This document shows positions 21,060 to 32,089 of a stretch of 64,000 bases of DNA, piece by piece. A program made the translations under genes and the position numbers. Within the stretch, counting starts at the first letter, position 1; every line of letters starts with the position of its first letter. The notes beneath the pieces were generated by a model that was given only the letters and a program-made list of their open reading frames with translations, searched no databases and was not told the DNA's origin. Source of the DNA: Wyeomyia smithii (lineage: Eukaryota > Arthropoda > Insecta > Diptera > Culicidae); assembly GCF_029784165.1 (NCBI RefSeq), contig NC_073696.1, forward strand, positions 106,662,665 to 106,726,664, in the 5' to 3' direction.

Positions 21060-22150
21060 AATTTCAAAATTTTTTTTTTTGTTAACACAACATTTATTTG
21101 ACGCGGCACAATACAGAAAAAAATTGTTTTGTCACTAATGCTAAATTGAAATTTGCATCACCAATAATTGAAGGAAATTTTCAGCTTTTTCCCCGGCGTG
21201 TTGCAAAAAGCAATGGAATCAAAAAGAACAGTATCATGAACGGATTCAAAGTGATTGGTCTGTTTCCTTTTGGTGCTGATAATGTAGACTTCAAGAAATG
21301 CATTGCCAAAATAGCTTGTGATAATGAGCATGGTTCTGTAGTATCCGATGGAGCGACTGAAAAGGATCCTTCTGTATCCGATGAGGTCAAGGATAATGGA
21401 ACGTATATACTTACGGACAAAGAATTCTGGAAGATTCGATAATCATTCCAACTGCAATAATCCAAACTGCGATAGATTGTATCGGCAGAGAATAGACAAA
21501 TTCAGCGATGGCATGGTCTGATCCGAAAAATTATCCAGCAACTTTACGAGATCTTACTAATGAGCTGAGGATATTTTTCAGGAGAAAATAAATACAGAGA
21601 ATGGCAACCCTGGAGAGGATTCAGCATTGGCCGAGGAGATAGGGGCCGAATGTTCTAGTTCGGAAGACCGTAGCACTCCACCGTTTTGAGTACTGGAGGA
21701 AAATAACGGAGATAACATTCCGAGTCAAAAGAGGTGCTTCTCTGAACTACTTCAGACACCTCCGATTCCGCGTAGAAGAACTACAAAAGAAAGTTCTACC
21801 GACTACTGACTGCTTTAGAAAGGCTTGAGGAAATTCACCATCGTGAGAAAAAGAAGGAGAACGAAATAGCAAGAAAGAAAGGTTAAGTAGAGGAGAGATG
21901 ACTTGCAAAAATTAGAGCAGAAGAACAGACAGAGAAGAGATTCTAAAGCTGAAGCAGGAAGTTGAGAAACGTAAAACGGAAATAGAAAAACTCTGCAGGC
22001 AAAAACAGGAACAAGTTTAACGGGAGAAGGAAAAAGAGAAGAAGCAAGGTAAGATAACCGAACACAACCGACAGAAGTAGAAAATACTAGAGTTACTTGG
22101 AACGCTGACGCTGAAGCAGCAGTGAAACTAATTTGTTTGTCACAAATTTT
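21060..22150 (+). pseudogene. pogo/Tigger-like transposase C-terminal relic
   Basis: The frame at 21098-21442 reads RRVAKSNGIKKNSIMNGFKV then IGLFPFGADNVDFKKCIAKI, like the C-terminal end of pogo/CENP-B-type (DDE_1) transposases, where 'xxGFKxTGlxPfnxdav' follows the catalytic core. Downstream broken frames give a charged coiled-coil-like tail (KLKQEVEKRKTEIEKL, REKEKEKKQ). No DDE residues are seen upstream and stops are frequent. CACTATAGGAACAC near 22194 and CACTATTGGTACACTTGCCC at 22381-22400 may be subterminal repeats at its right end. Confidence 0.55.
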
Positions 22151-22812
22151 TCAAGAATAAAACTTAATAGAGACTGATTAAAATTTAATTGCACCACTAT
22201 AGGAACACAGACAACATTACAAAATACTCATTTTCTTCAAAAAGAATGCATTTACAATATTAAAAATAGTTCACAATTGAAAAAAAAAACAATTAAATTT
22301 AAAATCCACTGATGCGTTGCATTTTGATAGAATGTGTATGATTTTGATTTTTTTTTTCTAAGTGTGATGACTAAATGCGTCACTATTGGTACACTTGCCC
22401 TATTCAAAGTCCAGTTAAAGCAACTTTTAAAGCCCAATCTACTGCCCATAAAAGCATAAGAGTCCCGTATGGAAAAGCTCACAATCGAGAAGATTGCAAA
22501 TGAAGTTCTAATCTTGAATTGAGGAAAAATAACTATTGATTTTACTAACAGTATGTTTTATTCAACTGAATGCCCATGAGGTGGAACATTATATATTTCC
22601 ATGAGTTCTAAGAACTTTTGCATGAGTTGGCTTGGAAATAAACGATGGGACATGTTTGCCTTTATTTTTTCTCCATACACAAAAAATAAAAGCATATCAG
22701 TCTCCACGCATTCTAAGACGGCCAAGGCATTTATTATCATGCCTTATTGTGTCTGTCATGTGAGCAATTTATTTCAATCCAACATTTTTGGATCACCCAA
22801 ATTGAAAATAAA

Positions 22813-22857
22813 TGCAATCCGTTGAAACCAAATCGCTATTACTTTCAACGGATTGCA
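22813..22857. repeat. Perfect 15-bp stem hairpin
   Basis: TGCAATCCGTTGAAA (22813-22827) and TTTCAACGGATTGCA (22843-22857) are exact reverse complements around a 15-base loop. No coding context is recognised around it; the flanks 22420-23130 hold no supported gene. Confidence 0.6.
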
Positions 22858-23137
22858 ACATGAACCGGTGCATGTTATTTACCAACAAGCAACTAAAGCT
22901 GATAGACGAAAGCTCGTTCGACATATAGCCTACAATGAAATTTCTAAAGAGCTCACGAGGAATCGATGCAGACAGTGAGGCTACACTCCTGAACACTGTA
23001 ATTCTACTCATCCCAGATGGTAAGAAGAATTTCTGGAAACAGTTGCTAGGAAAACTTCACTTTAACTGTCGATTTTCTTCAAGAATACACATTAGTTTCA
23101 ATCAGTTTCAATGTCTCTAGCTTATTTTTAAAGCTCT

Positions 23138-23262
23138 CTCAGCTGGTCTTGAGGTACGATGCTGGCCTAACAAGCCAGATATCGTAGGTTCGAGTCTCGG
23201 CTCGGGAGAGCGCTAGTCTCGCAAATGTCCTGTAAATTAAAACTGGAAATGTTGTTTCTATA
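23138..23262 (+). mobile_element. tRNA-derived SINE, second family (Feilai-like), better preserved
   Basis: CTCTCTCAGCTGGTCTTGAG is A-box-like and GGTTCGAGTCTC is a good B box. In between lies TGGCCTAACAAGCCAGATAT, and then CTCGGCTCGGGAGAG closes a tRNA-like fold. A tail with TCGCAAATGTCCTGTAAATT follows. It is not a tRNA gene: the acceptor stem is not conserved, and a diverged copy exists at 17402. Confidence 0.7.
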
Positions 23263-23582
23263 AAACATATATACTTAGGATGGGACTCGTATGTCTTTAT
23301 TTTCAATATGGGACAGGTAAGGTTTAGTATTTTCCCACTGTTTTTCAGGATAAACTTTCAAATTTTTTCAAGACATACAAAAATTTGAGCAAAATTAGAT
23401 ACATCAACAGCATGAACTCGAATTTTCCTAAAAGTCATAAGGGACTCTCATGGTTTTATGGGCAGTATAGTAACCGAAAGATTATAATTATAGTTCAAAC
23501 TTTATAATTTCAGTCACTCATCATTATAATCGAATTGTTGACTGCAGAGGTTATTGAAACTAGCTTAAGTAAGATATACGTT

Positions 23583-24085
23583 GGGGAGCTGCGTAGCCGC
23601 AAGGTTATAGAGTCCTCTCTGTCAAGCGGATGGTCGTGGGTTCGAAGCTTAGTAGAATCAGGCTATTCGATGTCAAAAAGGACTTTTGAGCATGGGTTTA
23701 TTCTCACTCACTCCACTCCACCATCCTTTCTTTACGCTGAATTCTATTATACCTTTGCGTGACTTCCTCTTAACAAAAAATGAGTCCCTCATATCAGTAA
23801 AACTGGCCAAAAGGACGCATGACTAAACTTCTCCGGGGAATTATAATTGGACGATTGGAGGGTCGGTATAGTAGAGTCGATAGGGTGTAAAAAGTGAGGG
23901 TAAATTCTCATTGCACACAAGCACGGATAAAACAAAAATAATAAGCATACCACTTTACAATATTGCCAATAGTAGAAATATTGCGGTATTGCCATTAGTA
24001 GAAGTGCGGGGTACAGCAGACACCCGGGAATAGATCAACAATTCTGGTCGCAGTGAGGATGTCCATTGTCCATACAGGAAAAAAA
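23583..24085 (+). mobile_element. tRNA-derived SINE, copy 2 of 4
   Basis: Same family as 8686-9174, starting GGGGAGCTGCGTAGCCGCAA and ending CATACAGG plus a run of A. The B box at 23639-23648 carries a change (GGTTCGAAGC). Target duplication AAGATATACGTT at 23571-23582 and AAGATCTACGTT at 24086-24097 (one mismatch). Confidence 0.85.
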
Positions 24086-24408
24086 AAGATCTACGTTAAA
24101 TTAAAAGTCTTCCTGAGAGCACGAGAGAAATCCAGCAGATTATCGAGTTTGGATTTCGCCTCACTCACACCTCGTCAATCACTCAGATTTATTTCAGTTT
24201 CCTTATTTGCTAAAGCAAAAAATATGACTTCGTCTACCAATTTTGTGTCAATACCTCTTTCCATCACTAAATTTAAGCGGAGAGATACCTGTAAAAATTA
24301 TGTTTCCGTTTTTAACCTTCTTCAGACTTATTAAATATGTTGATTACAAATATGTTTAAGAACGGTTGGTTTGATCGGTTTGACGTCTTCGGCAAAATTG
24401 TAGATAAC

Positions 24409-25672
24409 ACTGGTCAACACAGGTGCACTCCAAAAGCTCAAACCGGAAAAATGAAAGATTATAACGGGTGACAACTAAAAATCTGGAAATTTTTTGAAAC
24501 TCTTACTCCACAACAAACACGCTCAGAGAGAAATGAACATAGGTATATGAAAGCTCTATCTTTCCTATTTATGGCAGTATTTTATGTTTTGTTTTTGCAT
24601 GCTCAGTTCGGTTCAAAATGGCGTCCAAACAAGGAGCATTCCGCAAGCGCATTGTTCGGTTCGCTATAAACTGTACAACAATTTTAGCAAAAAGTTCACG
24701 GTAAACCATTTTGAAAGCTAGAATCTTCCGGTTTCTATTGTGTATGGATTCCTGCAAACCGCAACTATAATCTGCCTGGAAGGTAGTAGAAGACTGGCCA
24801 GAGTAGTGGACAGAAACGGACTTATTCCTTTTAGTCAAATCGTGGTTCAAGCCTAATGGTTTGACTATCAATCAAAATATATACCAGAACGAATGTTTGA
24901 ACAACAATGTAATTCCATTTCTTCCAAAGCACCATACAGTTGAAAAGCATGTGTTTTGACCTGAGAAAATATCATTACAGTACGTCAAAAAAACACAAAC
25001 GTTTCTGAACAACCACTCGACTCCATTTGTCCCCCAAATACGCAACCCAACGAATCCACTTCAGTGTCGTCCAATCGAAGATTTCTTTAGGATTTTAAGT
25101 TCCTTCGGTGCAAAAATAACTGGAGATCAACAAATTGTGAACAGTTGATCGAAAGAACCAAAAGATGCATTCAAAAAGCTGACTTGAAGGCCGTACAACG
25201 CTCTCGCTTCGGCATCATCAGAAAACTTCGACGGGAGGCCGGTAACGGACCTTTCTTAAACGCTCAATATTTGCACGTTACCGTGTACGTTATCGTCTCA
25301 AGCGCTCAATGTATCTTTATGAGAAATAAATTAGTTTTTCTTTCAGTTCTTCCACCTTTTTTGACAGCTGTAAAAAAAAAACCAAATTTCTAGTTGTAAC
25401 CCGTTAGCTATTCAACCATTCCTGTGAATTTTGGTGCCCATAGCCATTACTGTTTTTTTCAGAGACTTAAATGGGTTTCCTCGTAAACATAACGTTAAAG
25501 AGACGAGACCGGCGAGCAATTTCTATACGACACTCTCACGTAAGTTGACGCGTTTTGGTAATGGTTAGGGGCACTAAAGTTCATAGGAATCTTTCATATA
25601 ATCTTTCATTTTTTGAGCTTTTTAGCTTTTGGAATGCACTTTTTTCATATCTTCGACCAATGTAATTTGACG
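24409..25672. repeat. MITE interrupted by a Tc1-like element
   Basis: Left part ACACTGGTCAACACAGGTGC plus AGCTCAAACCGG at 24409-24463; right part 25405-25672 with CTATTCAACCATTCCTGTGA and an inverted, more diverged end (GAGCTTTTTAGC...CGACCAATG). It is related to 17066-17366, and the insertion occurred at a TA within GATTATAGCT. Confidence 0.6.
24464..25404 (+). mobile_element. Tc1-like transposon relic, 941 bp, inside a MITE
   Basis: Terminal inverted repeats ACGGGTGACAACTA... and, from the right, ACGGGTTACAACTAGAAATT, flanked by TA at 24462-24463 and 25405-25406. Broken frames give MASKQGAFRKRIVRF near the left, then LFLLVKSWFKPNGLTINQN, NVIPFLPKHHTVEKHVF and NPLQCRPIEDFFRIL (third catalytic acidic residue region). 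The middle of the transposase, including the first catalytic Asp block, is deleted, and stops are many. The same left end recurs at 61603. Confidence 0.75.
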
Positions 25673-26090
25673 TCCCGAAAAAATATGTGTACACCATAGA
25701 AAAAAAATCTCAAAAATACATATAAATGAATTATCTCGAAAAACTCAATTCTGTAAACTCTTTATTTCTGAAAGCTTTGAAAGTTTAGCTAAACTCTAAT
25801 GGTTGTCATCGATGAATCATGGTTATCCATAAAAAACCGTAAACCATCAATAAAAACCAAACTAGATAGAAATTTCTAAAAAAAAACTAAAATCAAACTG
25901 GCACCGGTTTGTAATTTTGTCCTTTCATAAAAATAAGAAAAAAATTAATTTTAAAGAAAAAACACGGAAATATTATTGTAAATTAAATATGTCAAATGAC
26001 TTTTTAAAAATCTGATTTTTTTGACGAAAACTACACCATGTTAATTACACATTGATAGTTATTTGAACCTGGAGAATAAAAATAGATCTA
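25673..26090. other. Nothing recognised
   Basis: A-rich sequence with no long frame and no repeat matched in the window. Confidence 0.35.
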
Positions 26091-26094
26091 GATG

Positions 26095-26336
26095 AACATT
26101 TCAAAAGGTCCTATCTGCTTTCATCGTTTTTCCGGAGCGTCTTTTCATTTTGGTAAAGGTTCAGCTTCAGTAACTCTCCCAAGCGTGGTTTTCGTTCAGA
26201 AGAATAGAGTGATCCCTCCGCTATCAGCTTGTGCAAATAACCTGTCATAAAAGGTGTTTAATAAATTGTTGTGGTTGAATGAAAGTGATCAATCAAAAAA
26301 TCGATCAAAGCAGATAGGACCTTTTGAAATGTTTCT
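26095..26336. repeat. MITE with TTTCAAAAGGTCCTATCTGC termini
   Basis: CATTTCAAAAGGTCCTATCT near 26098 is mirrored exactly by AGATAGGACCTTTTGAAATG ending near 26332, and the inverted match continues inward (GCTTTCATCG against CGATCAAAGC, one mismatch). About 240 bp, noncoding. Confidence 0.75.
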
Positions 26337-26540
26337 CTAGAAATGTTAAAATTTTCGAATTTTTTGACAGTGTATATTTTTTCTGTAAGAACAAATTAAA
26401 TATCTACAAATTTGCTGAAAACATTAAAACAATCAAACAAAAGGTTTTGACTCTAAAAATATTTTTATCATTAATACGTCTCGGAAAATACTCTCACTGC
26501 TTGACACCCGCTATCACAAAGAACTTTGTGCTGACATATA

Positions 26541-27262
26541 CAGGGTATTCAGTTAGTTCGAATACAACTTTTCATCGTTGTGTAGGTGCGCACCATGTGA
26601 ATTCTGTGGATAAGTATTGGTGTCAGCTTTAGCCTCATATACAGGCTAATCGACACGCACGGTCTCAACATGCTGTCATTTGTTATTTGTGTACCGCGCA
26701 CGATGAAGGAGTACCGAGACGTTGCAGTAAAGTTGTTTGCGAGAAGTGAGCGACCCGGCGACAAATTCCGGGGGTTGATATCCCACGGGGTGGAGTGGAA
26801 TTTCATCTATATCACCATCCGTCGGTACCGGGTGATGGGCTCGGCCAAGGACCGTGCGAGATCCAAGCGGCTGCGTTCCGCGAGAACTCCAGTAGCCATC
26901 TAGGAGGTAAGGGAGTGTATTTGTTGGAACCATTCGATCGGGAAGATCGCGGCAGACCTGGATGTGTCGATTGGGACTCTGGACACCGTCTTGATGAAGG
27001 ACCTAGGATGCAAGCCGTACAAAAAAAAAACGGAAGACTCACGGGGTAGCGGAGGCTACAACGTAGGAGAGGCTGGACAGAGCTAAACTGTTACTTTCGT
27101 GGCGCGCGTCGTAGAGCACAAAGGGGGGGTGCTCCTAGCTAATATGTCGTAAAAATCCTCAATAAACTTTGCATCAACAAAAATTGGCTCAGAATATAAT
27201 ATCTTGTATTTTTGTTTTATTAACACGTTTTTAAAGTGAATTCGAATTTATTGAACAACCTG
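26541..27262 (+). mobile_element. Internally deleted mariner-type transposon
   Basis: Ends CAGGGTATTCAGTTAGTTCG and, from the right, CAGGTTGTTCAATAAATTCG, with TA at 26539-26540 and 27263-27264. The transposase N-terminus is readable: MKEYRDVAVKLFARSERPGD, then after one stop IGKIAADLDVSIGTLDTVLM and KDLGCKPYKKK, the paired helix-turn-helix region of mariner (DD37-type) transposases. The sequence then jumps to what looks like the extreme C-terminus (VARVVEHKGGC), so the catalytic domain is deleted. Confidence 0.8.
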
Positions 27263-27264
27263 TA

Positions 27265-30200
27265 AATCATATTTACTAATCCGAGTGACTATAAATGATA
27301 AAAATATGTTTAAGGCCAGAACGATTTATTTGATCGGTATAGTGTTTTTGGCAGAGTTGTAGATAGTAATTTTGTCTTTCCAAAAAATATACCTTCTTTG
27401 GATAGATAAAATTTGCTCTAGAAATATTTGTAATTATCTATTTTTTTACATAAACCTTGAGGGCTCGTAATTAAAAAAACTAATAATACAAACTAACATT
27501 TCTTGCCCATAAAAACATCTGTGCAAAGTTTCAGCCAGATCAAAAATGGTCGGTTATAATTAGAATTGCACTGTTAAAAAACAGAGTGGAAATAAGTAAC
27601 AGGGAACAAACATGCATAACAGTACACAATTTAAAATGCAACTGAAAATAAAAGGTGTCGTTACTAAATTGAGATATATCCGCACAATAAATTGCAGCAA
27701 TTATTCACAATACAGTAGGTTATTTTTGTGCTGCAGCGTTGTTCCTTAAAATATCAACTAACAGTAACAAAACAGTGAAAGGCTGGCTTGCGATAAAAGC
27801 CGATCTGTTTGCAAAAACAAAAAGGTCAACTTTTTTTTCCTGAGTCGTTCTTGAACCGTCCGTCGTCGCGTCGTTAGAAGCTGCCGTGAAGAAAAAGCGC
27901 TCGTCCGATCGCTAGTCGTTTCTTATCTCCAAGACCGCAGAATTGGGTGAGACGCATAATCAAGGATTGCGGATCGGGCAAGATATTCAAGAAGATATCC
28001 CGGCACTGCACTGTCATCGTGCTGTCGTGGTCCGAAACCGGGGATCGGCATAAAGATGAGAATTTTATTGGCACTCAATTGGCAGACACGAGCCCGAGGA
28101 TCGCACTATATTCACTAATTTTATTGGCCAACCGTCGGATACGACGGCGTACCGCCGACCAGTACGAGAAGAAGGAGGAGCGAAATGGGTTTGTTCATTC
28201 GTCAGAAGTACCGAGTAAATTTAATAAATGTCGCACCTAACGACGTCATCTTTGGCGATCGTTATAAACAATGGGGTTTACTAACTAAAGACCTCATTGT
28301 AATACAACAAGCTGCTACAATGTTGCAATTGCGATGGACATACCGAACAACCGAAGGCTTTCTCGGCGGACATAAAATGCATGAACTCGGTTCACACCCT
28401 AGTTAAAGAAAGCAGCGGCAATCGGAGCATTCTCAATCGTCTGTACCAATGTAGTACTTCAAGTGCCGCCATTGCCACCAGCAACCACCTTCAGTAATAG
28501 AGTGACACAAACAAAATGAAATAAAATTAACGTTGTAATCGTTTGAACCATAATTAATACAAATATAGGTTTATTATTCATAGCCTTTTTTGTTTTAGTG
28601 GAATCACTGTTAATTTACTCCCACCAACTCCCGCTCAAGTACTATCGTTCGGATTGTAGTGTAAATAAACATGTGAAACAAGTCAGCTTATTAGGGCCCA
28701 CATTTGCGTGAAACGGGTCGGGAGAGACTCTTCGTTCGTTAGTCTGTGGTTCGATGGAGGCGGCCAGTTCAACTGGGCTGGGACGTAAAACATAATCTCG
28801 TGATGTCATGTCTGGTACTAATTATAAACTATTTTTCAGTTAAGTCTTCCGCCATTGTGCTCCTCACCGCCTACTCTGCACCGAACAACCACCCAACAAT
28901 TTTAATCAAGTAAATAAATCAAACACCATTTATGAAGCCATCTCTCTCTGTCTCTCGCTCTTTTTTCTCTTCATGTGCACACGGACACAAACATACGTGA
29001 TCCCTTAGGGCAAAAAATAGAATCACGAAAGTGACATTTGGAAGAGGCATGGAAATAATAATAAAAAAAAAACTATTACAATACACATGGCGGCGAGCCC
29101 CCGGCTTCGCCCGGGACGTTGCGCCCCATGCATCAACGATGATATTCATATTTTAAAATATTCATAAATTCTGTTTCAATTCAATTTTTTACACGGCCTC
29201 ATGAATATGCGTTGTCATTTATGATTGGGGTACGGTGAGGTACTACAATGCATGTGCACTCGACGTGGTATGCGTGTGGGATAACGTTCGGGTGCTCGAA
29301 GCAGAATTTTCCGCCCAGCAGTGAAGAAAAATGAAACATCGTCAGATGCTCCGGAGAGTGTAGAAAATAATAATGATAAAAATAAGAAAGCTAAACGTCA
29401 TGGCTAGTGTGGAAAACCAGTTGCCTAGTTTCAACACTGCGTTTACTGTTCAAAGGCTGCAAGTTTTGTACCAAGTTTTAAGTGCATTTTTCCATAAAGA
29501 TAAAAAAGGACTTTGTAAAGGGTAAATATGATTTAGGCGTTACCGATAATGAGCCGACACTAGCGTTTTTACACTAGAATTCGAGCGTTGTTAGTTCCAA
29601 GAGGGTGATACTGGAGACGTGGAGCATTTTCCACGAATACTCGATGGTTTTTTGAGAAAAGGTTAAAATGCTGCTGTAGCATGATAGTGAAGGATTGTAC
29701 TTTGAAAAAGGTCGCTTTATGGCTGATAACTTCAAGAAAAAGTGAAGGCTGGGAAAAATGCATTAACTTATCTCAGTTACTGAAAAAGCGATTAACTAGC
29801 AGACAAGTGTTTGGGACTTTTTTTAAAATCATTTCGCTTATTAATAGTATACTAATTGAAAGCATGACAGGCACGAAACTTGAGTGAAAGATGCGCGTGA
29901 AATATTTCATCAGAGTATGACAGCTCATTCCAAGGATGAAAATTTAGTGTATCTCAAAGGGCGCTGCTTTAATTCAACGAAAATTGAAAATGATTGGTTG
30001 AAATACATTTCGATGGACTCTCAGATTTGTAAAAATTCATCTTATGTATTTGTGCATTTAAAGCATTTTTTTTTAAATTTGAGGTGTATACTTTTAAAGT
30101 TTGAGTATTTTTAGTGGAATTAGTGGTAGTGTTGAATAATCGACGTGGAAAGTGGTTCGCTATCGAACGAACGAAAACCATTATTGGTCGATTGTCGGAC

Positions 30201-30375
30201 ATGGATTGGTAGACTCAATAATAAAATGAGTTTTTTCTTCGAGTTGTTAATTGAGTGTCAACGTTCATGAGACGAATACTAAGGTTAATAATGGAGCGAA
30301 TACTTTAGTATGAAATGTTTTTTTTTCATGATTTCTAGAAATCATTGAAAAAGCACATCTCATTAAAGGTATAAT
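27265..30375. other. No gene supported; GC-rich segment at 27.85-28.5 kb
   Basis: The segment 27850-28500 is richer in GC than its flanks and reads as broken frames (for example 97 codons at 27947-28240) without any known motif. It could be a decayed retroelement or an untranslated exon; I cannot decide. Around 28919-29150 there is a CT-rich patch. The remainder is AT-rich. Confidence 0.3.
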
Positions 30376-30379
30376 GTGA

Positions 30380-32085
30380 TTGCAGTTCATAACTATCCCA
30401 GACAACCAATTTACGCGTATAATGCAAACAGTCATCGCATTGTACGTGCATTTATACGTGATAGTTACATCGCACAAGATGCTGCTAATGTTGCTTATAC
30501 GCGCAAAAGTGGAGGTGATATGCGTGCATTTCCAAAATATCAAAAAACTTTTACGATGAAAAAAGTTCATACATGCGACTTTAATTGTTAAAGCTTGATA
30601 ACTTATACGAGCTGTTCCATTATTTTATGCCACTCTACAACTTCATATTTGCGATTTGAAACGAAACTATAAGCGATATATGAATATACACTACGGGTTC
30701 TTTTATTACTTTATGCGACTTCACAAGTCAACATAAGAAAATTATTTCAGATATTTATGCGATGTTCGTTATGCATTTCTTCGTGTTTGTTCATTAAAAC
30801 GTGCGATTAAATGACCTTCAAATAAAAAAAAAATACAGCGAACAGAGTAACAATTATTATGCATTATTTATCCCTTGCTATTCATATTACAAGGAATAGC
30901 AAATTACAAATGTCAGTGTTTAATTTTTATAATTCTTCTCTTTTTCCTTTGGGCACACGCTGTAATATTTGGGTATCCATCCGGCCTCGAACCTCGGACT
31001 CTTAGATTGTCAAGCATCATTCTTCACAAAAATTGAGTGATTTTACCGCCTTCAACAACAATTAAAGGCAAGTTTCCAACAAAGATATTATGCTAAGTAG
31101 TGCATCATTGATCCGAGTTGTCCGCAGATGTTTTCTGTGGCTAATTTTTTGAAGAGCAGCAGCGGCGAGAAATGACTAAATTTATACATATGTGATACGC
31201 TGAAATGCAGATGGTTTTCGATTTTCGCGCATATTCGTCAGTGATTGTATTTACTGCGAGTTTAACCAAGCATTGGAAAAGTTAATTGGTTTTTGAATCC
31301 GGGTTTATTACCTATTTGTCGCAAAGATTCCGCAAAACAACGTTATATGCGATGAAACATTCACATTGGTCATACAAGCTAATGATCTATCATAATATCT
31401 TGTGCGATGTGCAAACATTAGCGGCATCTAGTTATCATAAATTTAGTCGTTTACGGTGTTACAAAATGATGCCTTTTGCGACTAAACATGAGACTTTTGG
31501 TTTTCGCGTATATTCATCACTTTGTGGAATTAATAAAAGTTTGAATACACATTATATGAGTTTATCTGTATTGCTGTGTGAGTATGTTACACCCATCGCA
31601 AGAAGTTCGCAAAATAACACCATATGCGATGAAACACTTGGTTGCTCATACAGCTATACGATAGTGATGCACCATAGAACTTTATACGAGGTAACCCGTG
31701 CAATCATATGCGATTTTTAGTTATCTAGGCTTGTTTTCATGAATTTAGTCATTAACAGTGATACAAAATGATAGCTTTTGCGACTAAATTTATATGCAAT
31801 ACGACGTGATACTGGAGATTTTTGCTTCATACGTATAATCATCACTTTGTGAGTTTACTACGAGTTTGGACAGGCATGATATGAGTTTATGTGTATTACT
31901 ATGCGAGTATGTTACACTCATCGCAAGAAGTTCGCAAAATAACACCATATGCGATTAAACACATACGTTGTTCATACAGCAATACGATACTGATGTGCCA
32001 TAGAACTTTATACGAGGTAATCCGTACAATCTTATGCGACTTCTAATTATGCGATGTAATTAATAAAACTCTATTGATGTGACAT
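30380..32085. repeat. Satellite-like tandem repeat rich in TATGCGA
   Basis: At least three units lie at about 31290-32060. The block TCGCAAGAAGTTCGCAAAAT at 31596 recurs at 31921 (period 325), and a diverged version (AGATTCCGCAAAACAACG) lies at 31324, 277 bases earlier. The words ATATGCGAT, TTATGCGACTT and TATACGAGGTAA punctuate the region back to about 30380. The 144-codon frame at 31286-31720 falls wholly inside this repeat and is not regarded as a gene. Confidence 0.7.
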
Positions 32086-32089
32086 GGAA

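Noticed and set aside
8686..23240. tRNA-like heads with good B boxes as tRNA genes
   Set aside because: They are heads of repeated elements with target duplications or diverged copies, and no acceptor stem closes properly.
27850..28500. Possible retroelement or ribosomal-protein pseudogene
   Set aside because: All six frames were read by eye without a convincing match; left as unassigned.
31286..31720. 144-codon open frame
   Set aside because: Lies wholly within the TATGCGA satellite; repeat periodicity, not selection on protein, explains it.
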